Positions 37,461 through 38,514 of a stretch of DNA of 38,514 bases are shown piece after piece. This DNA comes from DASYAE01 sp036501535. Lineage in GTDB: Bacteria > Actinomycetota > Actinomycetes > Streptomycetales > Catenulisporaceae. The stretch lies in contig DASYAE010000283.1 in assembly GCA_036501535.1 (NCBI GenBank), positions 1 to 38,514 on the forward strand, read 5' to 3'. The translations under genes and the position numbers were made by a program. Positions within the stretch are counted from its first letter, which is position 1. Each line of letters starts with the position of its first letter. The notes under the pieces are model-generated. The model searched no databases, was not told the DNA's origin, and saw only the letters and a list, made by a program, of their open reading frames with translations.

Positions 37461-37496
37461 CGCCGCGCTCCACGTGCAGGAAGCCGGAGCGCGGCG
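37461..37496. terminator. Bidirectional hairpin between the FMN reductase and dipeptidase genes
   Basis: CGCCGCGCTCC (37461-37471) pairs perfectly with GGAGCGCGGCG (37486-37496) over a 14-base loop. It lies 25 bases past one stop and 22 past the other, between convergent genes. Confidence 0.75.
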
Positions 37497-37517
37497 CGGC
37501 CGGCTGACGGACCGGCC

Positions 37518-38171
37518 TCAGACCTCCTCTAAGGGCCCGTAGAGGGCCGCGGCGCTGCCGGTCGCCAGAGCCCAGTAGCGGTCCCCGAAGGACCAGTGCC
37601 ACCACTCGGTCGGATAGTTGACCAGGCCCGCGGCGGCCAGCGCGGAGCCCAGGATGCCGCGGTGCCGCCGCGCCTGCTCGGCGATGCCGGGGAAGTCCGT
37701 GTAGCAGGCCCCGCCGCTCTCCTCGGGGCTGGCGTTCATGTGCGTGCCGAGGTCGAGTTCGCGGCCGTGCGCATCGGCGAGGGTCAGGTCCACCGCGGCG
37801 CCGGCGCTGTGCGGCGCGATGTGTGGGGGCGAGACGTAGCGGCTGGCCGCCATGTGCACCCGGTCGGCCGGCCAGCCGGGGTTGGCGGCCCCAAGTTCGT
37901 CGGCGTATTCCTCGAAGTAGCGGCGCTGCAGCGACGGCGGCCGGTAGCCCTCGACGATCAGCAGCCTCATCCCGACCGGCAACCCGGCCTGCGCGTCGAG
38001 CAGCCGGGCGAGCACGCCCTCGCGCAGGTGGGCGAAGGCCCCGGTGCCGTCCTGTTTGCGCTCGTCCAGCAGCAGTCCGGCGACCCGCCGCAGGTCCGCC
38101 AGCCGCTCGCCGTTCTCGAGGACGGGCACGGCCGCGATCCTCGGGTCCGCCATCAGGATGATCTCGCGCAT
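37518..38171 (-). CDS. VanX-like D-Ala-D-Ala dipeptidase (M15D)
   Basis: This 217-residue zinc peptidase belongs to family M15D, whose VanX members hydrolyse free D-Ala-D-Ala. The transition-state Arg is in VEGYRPP (R77). The zinc site is HSAGAAVD (H121, D128) with EWWHW supplying the catalytic Glu (E189) and third ligand His (H192). All required residues are present and the length is close to VanX (about 202). No vanH or vanA partner is in the window, so it is more likely a peptidoglycan-recycling or DdpX/VanX-like housekeeping enzyme than part of a vancomycin resistance set. Cytoplasmic; no signal peptide. ATG 38171 has no clear ribosome site, and ATG 38153 (MADPRI) is an alternative. It is divergent from a kinase gene. 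Confidence 0.9.
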   Translation of the reverse strand: MREIILMADPRIAAVPVLENGERLADLRRVAGLLLDERKQDGTGAFAHLREGVLARLLDAQAGLPVGMRLLIVEGYRPPSLQRRYFEEYADELGAANPGWPADRVHMAASRYVSPPHIAPHSAGAAVDLTLADAHGRELDLGTHMNASPEESGGACYTDFPGIAEQARRHRGILGSALAAAGLVNYPTEWWHWSFGDRYWALATGSAAALYGPLEEV

Positions 38172-38293
38172 CGCACGATCATCTCGCAGATCGAGGGCTG
38201 CCGGCCGGACGTCCCGATATTGGTGCCAAGCGTGTTCATGCAGCGTATGGGTACGCTACGATGCCGCCGACACGACGACGAGGCGGGGCGCCG

Positions 38294-38514
38294 ATGACTC
38301 CCAGGTTCTTTCCGCTCGGCCCCGACGATCCGCGCACCGTGGCGAGCTACGTCTTGCACGCTCGGCTCGGGGTCGGCGGGATGGGGCGGGTCTACCTTTC
38401 GTTCACCCCCGGCGGCCGGGCGATCGCGATCAAGGTGGTGCGGCCGGACTATGCCGAGGACCCGGAGTTCCGGGCCCGGTTCCGCCGCGAGGTCTCCGCC
38501 GCCCAGCGGGTTCA
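38294..38514 (+). CDS. Ser/Thr protein kinase, PknB type, 5' part
   Basis: This gene runs off the window end after about 73 codons. It starts ATG 38294, MTPRFFPLGPDDPRTVASY, and has a complete glycine loop LGVGGMGRVYLS and the catalytic lysine in AIAIKVVRPDY. The alpha-C region EFRARFRREVSAAQRV follows, with its Glu. Unlike the protein at 15552, these motifs are canonical, so this is probably an active Hanks-type kinase. Whether it has a membrane helix or sensor domain cannot be seen. A weak -10 (TACGAT, 38257-38262) precedes it in the 122-base interval shared with the dipeptidase gene. Confidence 0.88.
   Translation, partial: MTPRFFPLGPDDPRTVASYVLHARLGVGGMGRVYLSFTPGGRAIAIKVVRPDYAEDPEFRARFRREVSAAQRV

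Noticed and set aside
37518..38171. Possible vancomycin resistance cluster
   Set aside because: Only a VanX-like peptidase is present, with no vanH, vanA ligase or VanRS pair nearby.

Overview
The window is a stretch of high-GC (about 70 percent by eye) chromosome with dense, mostly short-spaced genes on both strands. Gene content points to a soil-type actinomycete: PadR, TetR, LacI and Lrp regulators, a ROK sugar kinase-like protein, CUT1 sugar import proteins without an ATPase, PknB-type kinases, GTG/TTG starts and likely leaderless mRNAs. Some protein families recall Catenulisporales or Streptomyces relatives, but I cannot fix the genus. I saw no rRNA, tRNA, CRISPR array or insertion sequence.

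Region 1 (1-6.3 kb): the 3' end of a berberine-bridge-type FAD oxidase; a PadR regulator followed by an ABC exporter ATPase and FtsX-like permease, all overlapping by 1-4 bases; a SAM methyltransferase; and a frameshifted secreted sialidase-like pseudogene. Region 2 (6.4-13.1 kb): a small hypothetical protein coupled to a multi-spanning membrane protein, a BlaI/M56-peptidase pair, an MMPL exporter divergent from a TetR regulator across a 30-bp inverted repeat, and a DUF1349 protein. Region 3 (13.4-17.3 kb): a secreted repeat-rich protein, then a membrane-anchored Hanks-type pseudokinase lacking the catalytic Lys and Asp. Region 4 (17.5-21.4 kb): a ROK protein, two MDR oxidoreductases and a TetR regulator.

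Region 5 (21.4-32.1 kb) is a carbohydrate-use locus. A CUT1 importer (binding protein and two permeases) lies behind a LacI regulator and a secreted clan GH-A-like glycoside hydrolase with ricin-type repeats. A second LacI regulator faces a GH127 beta-L-arabinofuranosidase. Each LacI gene shares a distinct palindromic operator with the hydrolase next to it: one around CGAACCGGTT, one around AAACGATTGC. This predicts two nested local regulons and suggests arabinose-containing plant glycans as substrate.

Region 6 (32.2-38.5 kb): a GNAT acetyltransferase and an alpha/beta hydrolase whose nucleophile Ser is Gly. They are preceded by a 22-codon ORF with a perfect 10-nt Shine-Dalgarno sequence, and by a DUF2000 protein divergent from an Lrp/AsnC regulator. 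Then come a stand-alone condensation-domain protein, an FMN reductase, a VanX-like D,D-dipeptidase and the start of an apparently active Ser/Thr kinase cut by the window end.

The least explained items are the small ORF-hydrolase-GNAT operon, the pseudokinase and its secreted neighbour, and the orphan condensation domain.
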